From contig CM121342.1 of the NCBI GenBank assembly GCA_051530055.1, positions 14,694,001 to 14,758,000 on the forward strand: DNA of 64,000 nucleotides, read 5' to 3'. The stretch is from Neoechinorhynchus agilis (lineage: Eukaryota; Acanthocephala). Every line of letters starts with the position of its first letter. Within the stretch, counting starts at the first letter, position 1. The notes under the pieces were generated by a model. It was not told the origin of the DNA. It did no database searches and saw only the letters and a program-made list of their open reading frames with translations. Shown here in pieces: positions 47,001-62,000 of this stretch. The position numbers and the translations under genes were made by a program.

Positions 47001-50000
47001 CAAGTCTTCCATCAATTAATCTTCTAGAAAGGCACGGGGATTGCGGGCTTCGCAAAAATATCGGACCTGATAAATTCCTTCTTTAATTTTTCCGTTCTTG
47101 TCGAAGTGTTTAAATATTGTATTGTTCCTGTTTTTCTATCAAGGAAAAAATGAAAAAAGCAATTTATTGAGTCCGATATTTCTTAAGTGCAAGTCTTCTA
47201 TCAATTAACCTTCTAGAAAGGCACGAGATTGTGGGCTTCGCAAAAATATCGGACCCGATAAATTCCTTCTTTAATTTTTCCGTTCTTATCGATTTGTTAA
47301 AATATTGAATTGTTCATTTGTTATCAAGGAAAAAATGAAAAAAGAATTTATTAGGTCCGATATTTATGAAGTGCAAGTTTTCTATCAATTAACCTTCTAG
47401 AAAGGCACGAGATTGTGGGCTTCGCAAAAATATCGGACCTGATAAATTCCTTCTTTAATTTTTCCGTTCTTATCGAATTGTTTAAATATTGAATTGTTCA
47501 CGTTTTTTTATCAAAGAAAAATTAAAAAGGAATTTATAAGTTCCGACATTTCGAAAGTGCAAGTTTTCTATCAATTAACCTTCTAGAAAGGTACGAGATT
47601 GTTGGCCTCGCAAAAATGTCGGACCTGATAAATTCCTTCTTTAATTTTTCCGTTCTTGTCGAAGTGTTTAAATATTGTATTGTTCCTGTTTTTCTATCAA
47701 GGAAAAAATGAAAAAAGGAATTTATTAGGTCCGACATTTCGGAAGTGCATGTTTTCTATCAATTAACCTTCTAGAAAGGCACTTGATGTGGGCTTCGCAA
47801 AAATATCGGACCTGATAAATTCCTTCTTTAATTTTTCCGTTAATATCGAATAGTTTAAATATTGAATTGTTCACGTTTTTTTATCAAGGAAAAATTAAAA
47901 AGGAATTTATAAGTTCCGATATTTCGAAGGTGCAAGTTTTCTATCAATTAACCTTCTAGAAAGGCACGAGATTGTGGGCCTCGCAAAAATATCGGACCTG
48001 ATAAATTCCTTCTTTAATTTTTCCGTTAATATCGAATAGTTTAAATAATGAATTGTTCACGTTTTTTTATCAAGGAAAAATTAAAAAGGAATTTATAAGT
48101 TCCGATATTTCGAAAGTGCAAGTTTTCTATCAATTAACCTTCTAGAAGGCACGAGATTGTGGGCCTCGCAAAAATATCGGACCTGATAAATTCCTTCTTT
48201 AATTTTTCCGTTAATATCGAATAGTTTAAATAATGAATTGTTCACGTTTTTTTATCAAGGAAAAATTAAAAAGGAATTTATAAGTTCCGATATTTCGAAA
48301 GTGCAAGTTTTCTATCAATTAACTTTCTAGAAAGGCACGAGATTGTGGGCCTCGCAAAACTGTCGGACCTGATAAATTCCTTCTTTAATTTTTCCGTTCT
48401 TATCGATTTGTTTAAATATTGAATTGTTTATTTTTTTATCAAGGAAAAAATGAAAAAAGGAATTTATTAGGTCCGACATTTCGGAAGTGCAAGTTTTCTA
48501 TCAATTAACTTTCTAGAAAGGCACGAGATTGTGGGCCTCGCAAAAGTATCGGACCTGATAAATTCCTTCTTTAATTTTTCCGTTGTTATCGAATTGTTTA
48601 AATATTGAATTGCTCATGTTTTTTTATCAAGGAAAAATGAAAAAGGAATTTATAAGGTCCGATATTTCGGAAGTGCAAGTTTTCTATCAATTAACCTTCT
48701 AGAAAGGCACGAGATTGTGGGCTTCGCAAAACTGTCGGACCTGATAAATTCCTTCTTTAATTTTTCCGTTCTTATCGATTTGTTTAAATATTGAATTGTT
48801 TATTTTTTTATCAAGGAAAAAATGAAAAAAGGAATTTATTAGGTCCGATATTTCGGAAGTGCAAGTTTTCTATCAATTAACCTTCTAGAAAGGCACGAGA
48901 TTGTGGGCCTCGCAAAAATATCGGACCTGATAAATTCCTTCTTTAATTTTTCCGTTCTTATCGAATTGTTTAAATATTGAATTGTTCATGTTTTTTATCA
49001 AGGAAAAATGAAAAAAGAATTTATAAGGTCCGATATTTCGGAAGTGCAAGTTTTCTATCAATTAACCTTCTAGAAAGGCACGAGATTGTGGGCCTCGCAA
49101 AAATATCGGACCTGATAAATTCCTTCTTTAATTTTTTCGTTCTTATCGAATTGTTTAAATATTGAATTGTTCATTTTTTTTATCAAGGAAAAAATGAAAA
49201 AAGGAATTTATTAGGTCCGATATTTCTGAAGTGCAAGTTTTCTATCAATTAACCTTCTAGAAAGGCACGGGATTGTGGGCTTCGCAAAAATATCGGAAAT
49301 GATAAATTGCTTCTTTAATTTTTCCGTTCTTATCGAATTGTTTAAATATTGAATTGTTCATTTTTTTATCAAGGAAAAAATTAAAAAAGGAATTTATTGG
49401 GTCCGATATTTCTGAAGTGCAAGTTTTCCATCAATTAACCTTCTAGAAAGGCACGGGATTGTGGGCTTCGCAAAAATATCGGACCTGATAAATTCCTTCT
49501 TTAATTTTTCCGTTCTTATCGAATTGTTTAAATATTGAATTGTTCATGTTTTTTATCAAGGAAAAATGAAAAAGGAATTTATAAGGTCCGATATTTCTGA
49601 AGTGCAAGTTTTCTATCAATTAACCTTCTAGAAAGGCACGAGATTGTGGGCCTCGCAAAAATATCGGACCTGATAAATTCCTTCTTTAATTTTTCCGTTT
49701 TATCGAATTGTTTAAATATTGATTGTTCATTTTTATCAAGGAAAAATAAAAAGGATTTATAGTCCGATATTTCAAGTGCAAGTTTTCTATCAATTAACCT
49801 TCTAGAAAGGCACGAGATTGTGGGCCTCGCAAAATTCGGACCTGATAAATTCCTTCTTTAATTTTTCCGTTCTTATCGATTTGTTTAAATATTGAATTGT
49901 TCATTTTTTTTCAAGGAAAAAATGAAAAAAGGAATTTATTAGGTCCGAATTTCGAAGTGCAAGTTTTCTATCAATTAACTTCTAGAAAGGCACGAGATTG

Positions 50001-53000
50001 TGGGCTCGAATATCGGACCTGATAAATTCCTTCTTAATTTTTCGTTTTTCGATTGTTTAATATTAATTGTTTTTCTCGAAATATCGGACCGATAAATTCT
50101 TCTTAATTTTCCGTTCTTATGAATTGTTTAAATATTGAATTGTTCATTTTTTTATCAAGGAAAAATGAAAAAGGAATTTATAAGGTCCGATATTTCGGAA
50201 GTGCAAGTTTTCTATCAATTAACCTTCTAGAAAGGCACGAGATTGTGGGCCTCGCAAAACTGTCGGACCTGATAAATTCCTTCTTTAATTTTTCCGTTCT
50301 TATCGATTTGTTTAAATATTGAATTGTTCATTTTTTTATCAAGGAAAAAATGAAAAAAGGAATTTATTAGGTCCGATATTTCGGAAGTGCAAGTTTTCTA
50401 TCAATTAACCTTCTAGAAAGGCACGAGATTGTGGGCCTCGCAAAAATATCGGACCTGATAAATTCCTTCTTTAATTTTTCCGTTCTTATCGAATTGTTTA
50501 AATATTGAATTGTTCATGTTTTTTATCAAGGAAAAATGAAAAAAGAATTTATTAGGTCCGATATTTCGGAAGTGCAAGTTTTCTATCAATTAACCTTCTA
50601 GAAAGGCACGAGATTGTGGGCTTCGCAAAAATATCGGACCTGATAAATTCCTTCTTTAATTTTTCCGTTCTTATCGAATTGTTTAAATATTGAATTGTTC
50701 ATTTTTTTATCAAGGAAAAAATGAAAAAAGGAATTTATTAGGTCCGATATTTCTGAAGTGCAAGTTTTCTATCAATTAACCTTCTAGAAAGGCACGAGAT
50801 TGTGGGCTTCGCAAAAATATCGGACCTGATAAATTCCTTCTTTAATTTTTCCGTTCTTATCGAATTGTTTAAATATTGAATTGTTCATTTTTTTATCAAG
50901 GAAAAAATTAAAAAAGGAATTTATTGGGTCCGATATTTCTGAAGTGCAAGTTTTCTATCAATTAACCTTCTAGAAAGGCACGGGATTGTGGGCTTCGCAA
51001 AAATATCGGACCTGATAAATTCCTTCTTTAATTTTTCCGTTCTTATCGAATTGTTTAAATATTGAATTGTTCATGTTTTTTATCAAGGAAAAATGAAAAA
51101 GGAATTTATAAGGTCCGATATTTCTGAAGTGCAGGTTTTCTATCAATTAACCTTCTAGAAAGGCACGAGATTGTGGGCCTCGCAAAAATATCGGACCTGA
51201 TAAATTCCTTCTTTAATTTTTCCGTTCTTATCGAATTGTTTAAATATTGTATTGTTCATGTTTTTCTATCAAGGAAAAAATGAAAAAAGGAATTTATTAG
51301 GTCCGATATTTCGGAAGTGCAAGTTTTCTATCAATTAACCTTCTAGAAAGGCACGAGATTGTGGGCCTCGCAAAAATATCGGACCTGATAAATTCGTTCC
51401 TTAATTTTTCCGTTCTTATCGAATTGTTTAAATATTGTATTGTTCATGTTTTTCTATCAAGGAAAAAATGAAAAAAGCCATTTATTAGGTCCAATATTTC
51501 CAAAGTGCAAGTTTTCTATCAATTAAACTTCTAGAAAGGCACGAGATTGTGGGCCTCGCAAAAATATCGGACCTGATAAATTCCTTCTTTAATTTTTCCG
51601 TTAATATCGAATTGTTTAAATATTGAATTGTTCATTTTTTTATCAAGGAAAAATTAAAAAGGAATTTATAAGGTCCGATATTTCGAAAGTGCAAGTTTTC
51701 TATCAATTAACCTTCTAGAAAGGCACGAGATTGTGGGCCTCGCAAAACTGTCGGACCTGATAAATTCCTTCTTTAATTTTTCCGTTCTTATCGATTTGTT
51801 TAAATATTGAATTGTTTATTTTTTTATCAAGGAAAAAATGAAAAAAGGAATTTATTAGGTCCGACATTTCGGAAGTGCAAGTTTTCTATCAATTAACTTT
51901 CTAGAAAGGCACGAGATTGTGGGCCTCGCAAAAATATCGGACCTGATAAATTCCTTCTTTAATTTTTCCGTTGTTATCGAATTGTTTAAATATTGAATTG
52001 CTCATGTTTTTTTATCAAGGAAAAATGAAAAAAGAATTTATAAGGTCCGATATTTCGGAAGTGCAAGTTTTCTATCAATTAACCTTCTAGAAAGGCACGA
52101 GATGGTGGGCTTCGCAAAAATATCGGACCTGATAAATTCCTTCTTTAACTTTTCCGTTCTTATTGAATTGTTTAAATATTGAATTGCTCATGTTTTATTA
52201 TCAATGAAAAATGAAAAAGGAATTTATAAGGTCCGATATTTCGGAAGTGCAAGTTTTCTATCAATTAACCTTCTAGAAAGGCACGAGATTGTGGGCCTCG
52301 CAAAAATGTCGGACCTGATAAATTCGTTCTTTAATTTTTCCGTTTTTATCCAATTGTTTAAATATTGAATTGTTCATTTTTTCTACCAAGGAAAAAATCA
52401 AAAAAGGAATTTATTGGGTCCGATATTTCTGAAGTGCGAGCTTTCTATCAATTAACCTTCTAGAACGGCACGAGATTGTGGGCCTCGCAAAACTGTCGGA
52501 CCTGATAAATTCCTTCTTTAATTTTTCCGTTCTTATCGATTTGTTTAAATATTGAATTGTTCATTTTTTTATCAAGGAAAAAATGAAAAAACAATTTATT
52601 AGGTCCGATATTTCGGAAGTGCAAGTTTTCTATCAATTAACCTTCTAGAAAGGCACGAGATTGTGGGCCTCGCAAAAATATCGGACCTGATAAATTCCTT
52701 CTTTAATTTTTTCGTTCTTATCGAATTGTTTAAATATTGAATTGTTCGTTTTTTTATCAAGGAAAAAATGAAAAAAGGAATTTTTTAGGTCCGATATTTC
52801 TGAAGTGCAAGTTTTCTATCAATTAACCTTCTAGAAAGGCACGGGATTGTGGGCTTCGCAAAAATATCGGAAATGATAAATTGCTTCTTTAATTTTTCCG
52901 TTCTTATCGAATTGTTTAAATATTGAATTGTTTTTTTTTATCAAGGAAAAAATGAAAAAACAATTTATTAGGTCCGATATTTCGGAAGTGCAAGTTTTCT

Positions 53001-56000
53001 ATCAATTAACCTTCTAGAAAGGCACGGGATTGTGGGCTTCGCAAAAATATCGGACCTGATAAATTACTTCTTTAATTTTTCCGTTCTTATCGAATTGTTT
53101 AAATATTGAATTGTTCACTTTTTTTATCAAAGAAAAATTAAAAAGGAATTTATAAGTTCCGATATTTCGAAAGTGCAAGTTTTCTATCAATTAACCTTCT
53201 AGAAAGGCACGAGATTGTGGGCCTCGCAAAAATATCGGACCTGATAAATTCCTTCTTTAATTTTTTCGTTCTTATCGAATTGTTTAAATATTGAATTGTT
53301 CATTTTTTTTATCAAGGAAAAAATGAAAAAAGGAATTTTTTAGGTCCGATATTTCTGAAGTGCAAGTTTTCTATCAATTAACCTTCTAGAAAGGCACGGG
53401 ATTGTGGGCTTCGCAAAAATATCGGACCTGATAAATTCCTTCTTTAATTTTTCCGTTCTTATCGAATTGTTTAAATATTGAATTGTTCACGTTTTTTATC
53501 AAAGAAAAATTAAAAAGGAATTTATAAGTTCCGATATTTCGAAAGTGCAAGTTTTCTATCAATTAACCTTCTAGAAAGGCACGAGATTGTGGGCCTCGCA
53601 AAAATATCGGACCTGATAAATTCCTTCTTTAATTTTTTCGTTCTTATCGAATTGTTTAAATATTGAATTGTTCATTTTTTTTATCAAGGAAAAAATGAAA
53701 AAAGGAATTTTTTAGGTCCGATATTTCTGAAGTGCAAGTTTTCTATCAATTAACCTTCTAGAAAGGCACGGGATTGTGGGCTTCGCAAAAATATCGGAAA
53801 TGATAAATTGCTTCTTTAATTTTTCCGTTCTTATCGAATTGTTTAAATATTGAATTGTTCATTTTTTTATCAAGGAAAAAATTAAAAAAGGAATTTATTG
53901 GGTCCGATATTTCTGAAGTGCAAGTCTTCCATCAATTAATCTTCTAGAAAGGCACGGGGATTGTGGGCTTCGCAAAAATATCGGACCTGATAAATTCCTT
54001 CTTTAATTTTTCCGTTCTTATCGAATTGTTTAAATATTGAATTGTTCATGTTTTTTTATCAAGGAAAAATGAAAAAGGAATTTATAAGGTCCGATATTTC
54101 TGAAGTGCAGGTTTTCTATCAATTAACCTTCTAGAAAGGCACGAGATTGTGGGCCTCGCAAAAATATCGGACCTGATAAATTCGTTCCTTAATTTTTCCG
54201 TTCTTATCGAATTGTTTAAATATTGTATTGTTCATGTTTTTCTATCAAGGAAAAAATGAAAAAAGCCATTTATTAGGTCCAATATTTCCAAAGTGCAAGT
54301 TTTCTATCAATTAACCTTCTAGAAAGGCACGAGATTGTGGGCCTCGCAAAAATATCGGACCTGATAAATTCCTTCTTTAATTTTTCCGTTCTTATCGAAT
54401 TGTTTAAATATTGAATTGTTCATTTTTATTCAAGGAAAAAATTAAAAAATTAATTTATTGGGTCCGATATTTCGGAAGTGCAAGTTTTCTATCAATTAAC
54501 CTTCTAGAAAGGCACGAGATTGTGGGCTTCGAGAAAATATCGGACCTGATAAATTCCTTCTTTAATTTTTCCGTTCTTATCGAATTGTTTAAATATTGAA
54601 TTGTTCATTTTTCTATCAAGGAAAAAATGAAAAAAGGAATTTATTGGGTCCGATATTTCGGAAGTGCAAGTTTTCTATCAATTAACCTTCTAGAAAGGCA
54701 CGAGATTGTGGGCCTCGCAAAAATATCGGACCTGATAAATTCCTTCTTTAATTTTTCCGTTCTTTCGAATTGTTAATATTAATTGTTCATTTTTCTATCA
54801 AGGAAAAAATGAAAAAAGGAATTTATTGGGTCCGATATTTCGGAAGTGCAAGTTTTCTATCAATTAACCTTCGCGAAAGGCACGAGATTGTGGGCCCGCA
54901 AAACTATCGGACCTGATAAATTCCTTCTTTAATTTTTCCCTTCTTATCGATTTGTTTAAATATTGAATTGTTTTTTTTATCAAGGGAAAAATTAAAAAAG
55001 GAATTTATTAGGTCCGATATTTCTGAAGTGCAAGTTTTCTATCAATTAACCTTCTAGAAAGGCACGAGATTGTGGGCTTCGCAAAAATATCGGACCCGAT
55101 AAATTCGTTCCTTAATTTTTCCGTTCTTATCGAATTGTTTAAATATTGAATTGTTCATTTTTTTATCAAGGAAAAAATGAAAAAAAGGAATTTATTAGGT
55201 CCGATATTTCTGAAGTGCAAGTTTTCTATCAATTAACCTTCTAGAAAGGCACGAGATTGTGGGCCTCGCAAAACTATCGGACCTGATAAATTCCTTCTTT
55301 AATTTTTCCGTTCTTATCGATTTGTTTAAATATTGAATTGTTATTTTTTTTATCAAGGTAAAAATGAAAAAAGGAATTTATTAGGTCCGATATTTTTGAA
55401 GTGCAAGTTTTCTATCAATTAACCTTCTAGAAAGGCACGAGATTGTGGGCTTCGCAAAAATATCGGACCCGATAAATTCCTTCTTTAATTTTTCCGTTCT
55501 TATCGAATTGTTTAAATATTGAATTGTTCATTTTTTATCAAGGAAAAAATGAAAGAAGCAATTTATTAGGTGCGATATTTCTGAAGTGCAAGTTTTCTAA
55601 CAATTAACCTTCGCGAAAGGAACGAGATTGTGGGCCTCGCAAAACTATCGGACCTGATAAATTCCTTCTTTAATTTTTCCGTTCTTATCGATTTGTTTAA
55701 ATATTGAATTGTTCATTTTTTATCAAGGAAAAAATGAAAAAAGGAATTTATTAGCTCCGATATTTCTGAAGTTCAAGTTTTCTATCAATTAACCTTCTAG
55801 AAAGGCACGAGATTGTGGGCTTCGCAAAAATATCGGACCTGATAAATTCCTTCTTTAATTTTTCCGTTCTTATCGAAGTGTTTAAATATTGTATTGTTCC
55901 TGTTTTTCTATCAAGGAAAAAATGAAAAAAGGAATTTATTGGGTCCGATATTTCTGAAGTGCAAGTTTTCTATCAATTAACCTTCTAGAAAGGCACGAGA

Positions 56001-59000
56001 TTGTGGGCTTCGCAAAAATATCGGACCTGATAAATTCCTTCTTTAATTTTTCCGTTCTTATCGAATTGTTTAAATATTGAATTGTTCATTTTTTATCAAG
56101 GAAAAAATGAAAAAAGGAATTTATTAGGTCCGATATTTCGGAAGTGCAAGTTTTCTATCAATTAACCTTCTAGAAAGGCACGAGATTGTGGGCCTCGCAA
56201 AACTATCGGACCTGATAAATTCCTTCTTTAATTTTTCCGTTCTTATCGAATTGTTTAAATATTGAATTGTTCATTTTTTATCAAGGAAAAAATGAAAAAA
56301 GGAATTTATTAGGTCCGATATTTCTGAAGTGCAAGTTTTCTATCAATTAACCTTCTAGAAAGGCACGAGATTGTGGGCTTCGCAAAAATATCGGACCTGA
56401 TAAATTCCTTCTTTAATTTTTCCGTTCTTATCGAATTGTTTAAATATTGAATTGTTTATTTTTTTATCAAGGAAAAAATGAAAAAAGGAATTTATTAGGT
56501 CCGACATTTCGGAAGTGCAAGTTTTCTATCAATTAACTTTCTAGAAAGGCACGAGATTGTGGGCCTCGCAAAAATATCGGACCTGATAAATTCCTTCTTT
56601 AATTTTTCCGTTCTTATCGAATTGTTTAAATATTGAATTGTTCATGTTTTTTTATCAAGGAAAAATGAAAAAAGAATTTATAAGGTCCGATATTTCGGAA
56701 GTGCAAGTTTTCTATCAATTAACCTTCTAGAAAGGCACGAGATTGTGGGCCTCGCAAAAATGTCGGACCTGATAAATTCGTTCTTTAATTTTTCCGTTTT
56801 TATCCAATTGTTTAAATATTGAATTGTTCATTTTTTCTACCAAGGAAAAAATCAAAAAAGGAATTTATTGGGTCCGATATTTCTGAAGTGCGAGCTTTCT
56901 ATCAATTAACCTTCTAGAACGGCACGAGATTGTGGGCCTCGCAAAACTGTCGGACCTGATAAATTCCTTCTTTAATTTTTCCGTTCTTATCGATTTGTTT
57001 AAATATTGAATTGTTCATTTTTTATCAAGGAAAAAATGAAAAAAGGAATTTATTAGGTCCGACATTTCGGAAGTGCAAGTTTTCTATCAATTAACCTTCT
57101 AGAAAGGCACGAGATTGTGGGCTTCGCAAAAATATCGGACCTGATAAATTCCTTCTTTAATTTGTCCGTTAATATCGAATTGTTTCAATATTGAATTGTT
57201 CACGTTTTTTATCAAGGAAAAATTAAAAAGGAATTTATAAGTTCCGATATTTCGAAAGTGCAAGTTTTCTATCAATTAACCTTCTAGAAAGGCACGAGAT
57301 TGTGGGCCTCGCAAAAATGTCGGACCTGATAAATTCCTTCTTTAATTTTTCCGTTCTTATCGAATTGTTTAAATATTGAATTGTTCATTTTTTTATCAAG
57401 GAAAAAATGAAAAAAGTAATTTATTAGGTCCGATATTTCTGAAGTGCAAGTTTTCTATCAATTAACCTTCTAGAAAGGCACGAGATTGTGGGCTTCGCAA
57501 AAATATCGGACCTGATAAATTGTTCTTTAATTTTTCCGTTCTTATCGAATTGTTTAAATATTGAATTGTTCATTTTTTTATCAAGGAAAAAATGAAAAAA
57601 GCAATTTATTAGGTCCGATATTTCTGAAGTGCAAGTTTTCTATCAATTAACCTTCTAGAAAGGCACGAGATTGTGGGCCTCGCAAAACTATCGGACCTGA
57701 TAAATTCCTTCTTTAATTTTTCCGTTCTTATCGATTTGTTTAAATATTGAATTGTTCATTTTTTTATCAAGGAAAAAATGAAAAAAGGAATTTATTAGGT
57801 CCGATATTTGAAGTGCAAGTTTTCTATCAATTAACCTTCTAGAAAGGCACGAGATTGTGGGCTTCGCAAAAATATCGGACCTGATAAATTCCTTCTTTAA
57901 TTTTTCCGTTCTTATCGAATTGTTTAAATATTGAATTGTTCATTTTTTTATCAAGGAAAAAAATAAAAAAGCAATTTATTAGGTCCGATATTTCTGAAGT
58001 GCAAGTTTTCTATCAATTAACCTTCTAGAAAGGCACGAGATTGTGGGCTTCGCAAAAATATCGGACCTGATAAATTCCTTCTTTAATTTTTCCGTTCTTA
58101 TCGAAGTGTTTAAATATTGTATTGTTCCTGTTTTTCTATCAAGGAAAAAATGAAAAAAGGAATTTATTGGGTCCGATATTTCGGAAGTGCAAGTTTTCTA
58201 TCAATTAACCTTCGCGAAAGGCACGAGATTGTGGGCTTCGCAAAAATATCGGACCTGATAAATTCCTTCTTTAATTTTTCCGTTCTTATCGAATTGTTTA
58301 AATATTGAATTGTTCATTTTTTTATCAAGGAAAAAAATAAAAAAGCAATTTATTAGGTCCGATATTTCTGAAGTGCAAGTTTTCTATCAATTAACCTTCT
58401 AGAATGGCACGAGATTGTGGGCTTCGCAAAAATATCGGACCTGATAAAATCCTTCTTTAATTTTTCCGTTCTTATCGAAGTGTTTAAATATTGTATTGTT
58501 CCTGTTTTTCTATCAAGGAAAAAATGAAAAAAGGAATTTATTGGGTCCGATATTTCGGAAGTGCAAGTTTTCTATCAATTAACCTTCGCGAAAGGCACGA
58601 GATTGTGGGCCTCGCAAAACTATCGGACCCGATAAATTTCTTCTTTAATTTTTCCGTTCTTATCGAATTGTTTCAATATTGAATTGTTCATTTTTTTATC
58701 AAGGAAAAAATGAAAGAAGCAATTTATTAGGTCCGATATTTCTGAAGTGCAAGTTTTCTATCAATTAACCTTCTAGAAAGGCACGAGATTGTGGGCTTCG
58801 ACAAAATATCGGACCTGATAAATTCCTTCTTTAATTTGTCCGTTAATATCGAATTGTTTCAATATTGAATTGTTCAGGTTTTTTTATCAAGTAAAAATTA
58901 AAAAGGAATTTATAGGTTCCGATATTTTGAAAGTGCAAGTTTTCTATCAATTAACCTTCTAGAAAGGCACGAGATTGTGGGCCTCGCAAAAATGTCGGAC

Positions 59001-62000
59001 CTGATAAATTCCTTCTTTAATTTTTCCGTTCTTATCGAAGTGTTTAAATATTGAATTGTTCATTTTTTTCTATCAAGGAAAAAATGAAAAAAGGAATTTA
59101 TTGGGTCCGATATTTCGGAAGTGCAAGTTTTCTATCAATTAACCTTCGCGAAAGGCACGAGATTGTGGGCTTCGCAAAAATATCGGACCTGATAAATTCC
59201 TTCTTTAATTTTTCCGTTCTTATCGAATTGTTTAAATATTGAATTGTTCATTTTTTTATCAAGGAAAAAAATAAAAAAGCAATTTATTAGGTCCGATATT
59301 TCTGAAGTGCAAGTTTTCTATCAATTAACCTTCTAGAATGGCACGAGATTGTGGGCTTCGCAAAAATATCGGACCTGATAAAATCCTTCTTTAATTTTTC
59401 CGTTCTTATCGAAGTGTTTAAATATTGTATTGTTCCTGTTTTTTATCAAGGAAAAAATGAAAAAAGGAATTTATTGGGTCCGATATTTCGGAAGTGCAAG
59501 TTTTCTATCAATTAACCTTCGCGAAAGGCACGAGATTGTGGGCCTCGCAAAACTATCGGACCCGATAAATTTCTTCTTTAATTTTTCCGTTCTTATCGAA
59601 TTGTTTCAATATTGAATTGTTCATTTTTTTATCAAGGAAAAAATGAAAGAAGCAATTTATTAGGTCCGATATTTCTGAAGTGCAAGTTTTCTATCAATTA
59701 ACCTTCTAGAAAGGCACGAGATTGTGGGCTTCGACAAAATATCGGACCTGATAAATTCCTTCTTTAATTTGTCCGTTAATATCGAATTGTTTCAATATTG
59801 AATTGTTCAGGTTTTTTTATCAAGTAAAAATTAAAAAGGAATTTATAGGTTCCGATATTTTGAAAGTGCAAGTTTTCTATCAATTAACCTTCTAGAAAGG
59901 CACGAGATTGTGGGCCTCGCAAAAATGTCGGACCTGATAAATTCCTTCTTTAATTTTTCCGTTCTTGTCGTAGTGTTTAAATATTGAATTGTTAATTTTT
60001 TTATCAAGGAAAAAATGAAAAAAGGAATTTATTGGGTCCGATATTTCGGAAGTGCAAGTTTTCTATCAATTAACCTTCGCGAAAGGCACGAGATTGTGGG
60101 CTTCGCAAAGATATCGGACCTGATAAATTACTTCTTTAATTTTTCCGTTCTTATCGAATTGTTTAAATATTGAATTGTTCATGTTTTTTTATCAAGGAAA
60201 AATGAAAAAGGAATTTATAAGGTCCGGTATTTCTGAAGTGCAAGTTTTCTATCAATTAACCATCTAGAAAGGCACGAGATTGTGGGCTTCGCAAAGATAT
60301 CGGACCTGATAAATTGTTCTTTAATTTTTCCGTTCTTATTGAATTGTTTAAATATTGAATTGTTCATTTTTTTATCAAGGAAAAAATGAAAAAAGCAATT
60401 TATTAGGTCCGATATTTCGGAAGTGCAAGTTTTCTATCAATTAACCTTCTAGAAAGGCACGAGATTGTGGGCCTCGCAAAACTATCGGACCTGATAAATT
60501 CCTTCTTTAATTTTTCCGTTCTTATCGAATTTTTTAAATATTGAATTGTTCATGTTTTTTTATCAAGGAAAAATGAAAAAGGAATTTATTAGGTCCGATA
60601 TTTCAGAAGTGCAAGTTTTCTATCAATTAACCTTCTAGAAAGGCATGAGATTGTGGGCCTCGCAAAACTGTCGGACCTTATAAATTCCTTCTTTAATTTT
60701 TCCGTTCTTATCGATTTTTTTAAATATTGAATTGTTCATTTTTTTATCAAGGAAAAAATGAAAAAAGCAATTTATTAGGTCCGATATTTCTGAAGTGCAA
60801 GTTTTCTATCAATTAACCTTCTAGAAAGGCACGAGATTGTGGGCTTCGCAAAAATATCGGACCTGATAAATTCCTTCTTTAATTTTTCCGTTCTTATCGA
60901 ATTGTTTAAATATTGAATTGTTCATTTTTTATCAAGGAAAAAATGAAAAAAGGAATTTATTAGGTCCGATATTTCTGAAGTGCAAGTTTTCTATCAATTA
61001 ACCTTCTAGAAAGGCACGAGATTGTGGGCTTCGCAAAAATATCGGACCTGATAAATTCCTTCTTTAATTTTTCCGTTCTTATCGAATTGTTTAAATATTG
61101 AATTGTTCATTTTTTTATCAAGGAAAAAAATAAAAAAGCAATTTATTAGGTCCGATATTTCTGAAGTGCAAGTTTTCTATCAATTAACCTTCTAGAATGG
61201 CACGAGATTGTGGGCTTCGCAAAAATATCGGACCTGATAAAATCCTTCTTTAATTTTTCCGTTCTTATCGAAGTGTTTAAATATTGTATTGTTCCTGTTT
61301 TTCTATCAAGGAAAAAATGAAAAAAGGAATTTATTGGGTCCGATATTTCGGAAGTGCAAGTTTTCTATCAATTAACCTTCGCGAAAGGCACGAGATTGTG
61401 GGCCTCGCAAAACTATCGGACCCGATAAATTTCTTCTTTAATTTTTCCGTTCTTATCGAATTGTTTCAATATTGAATTGTTCATTTTTTTATCAAGGAAA
61501 AAATGAAAGAAGCAATTTATTAGGTCCGATATTTCTGAAGTGCAAGTTTTCTATCAATTAACCTTCTAGAAAGGCACGAGATTGTGGGCTTCGACAAAAT
61601 ATCGGACCTGATAAATTCCTTCTTTAATTTGTCCGTTAATATCGAATTGTTTCAATATTGAATTGTTCAGGTTTTTTTATCAAGTAAAAATTAAAAAGGA
61701 ATTTATAGGTTCCGATATTTTGAAAGTGCAAGTTTTCTATCAATTAACCTTCTAGAAAGGCACGAGATTGTGGGCCTCGCAAAAATGTCGGACCTGATAA
61801 ATTCCTTCTTTAATTTTTCCGTTCTTGTCGTAGTGTTTAAATATTGAATTGTTAATTTTTTTATCAAGGAAAAAATGAAAAAAGGAATTTATTGGGTCCG
61901 ATATTTCGGAAGTGCAAGTTTTCTATCAATTAACCTTCGCGAAAGGCACGAGATTGTGGGCTTCGCAAAGATATCGGACCTGATAAATTCCTTCTTTAAT

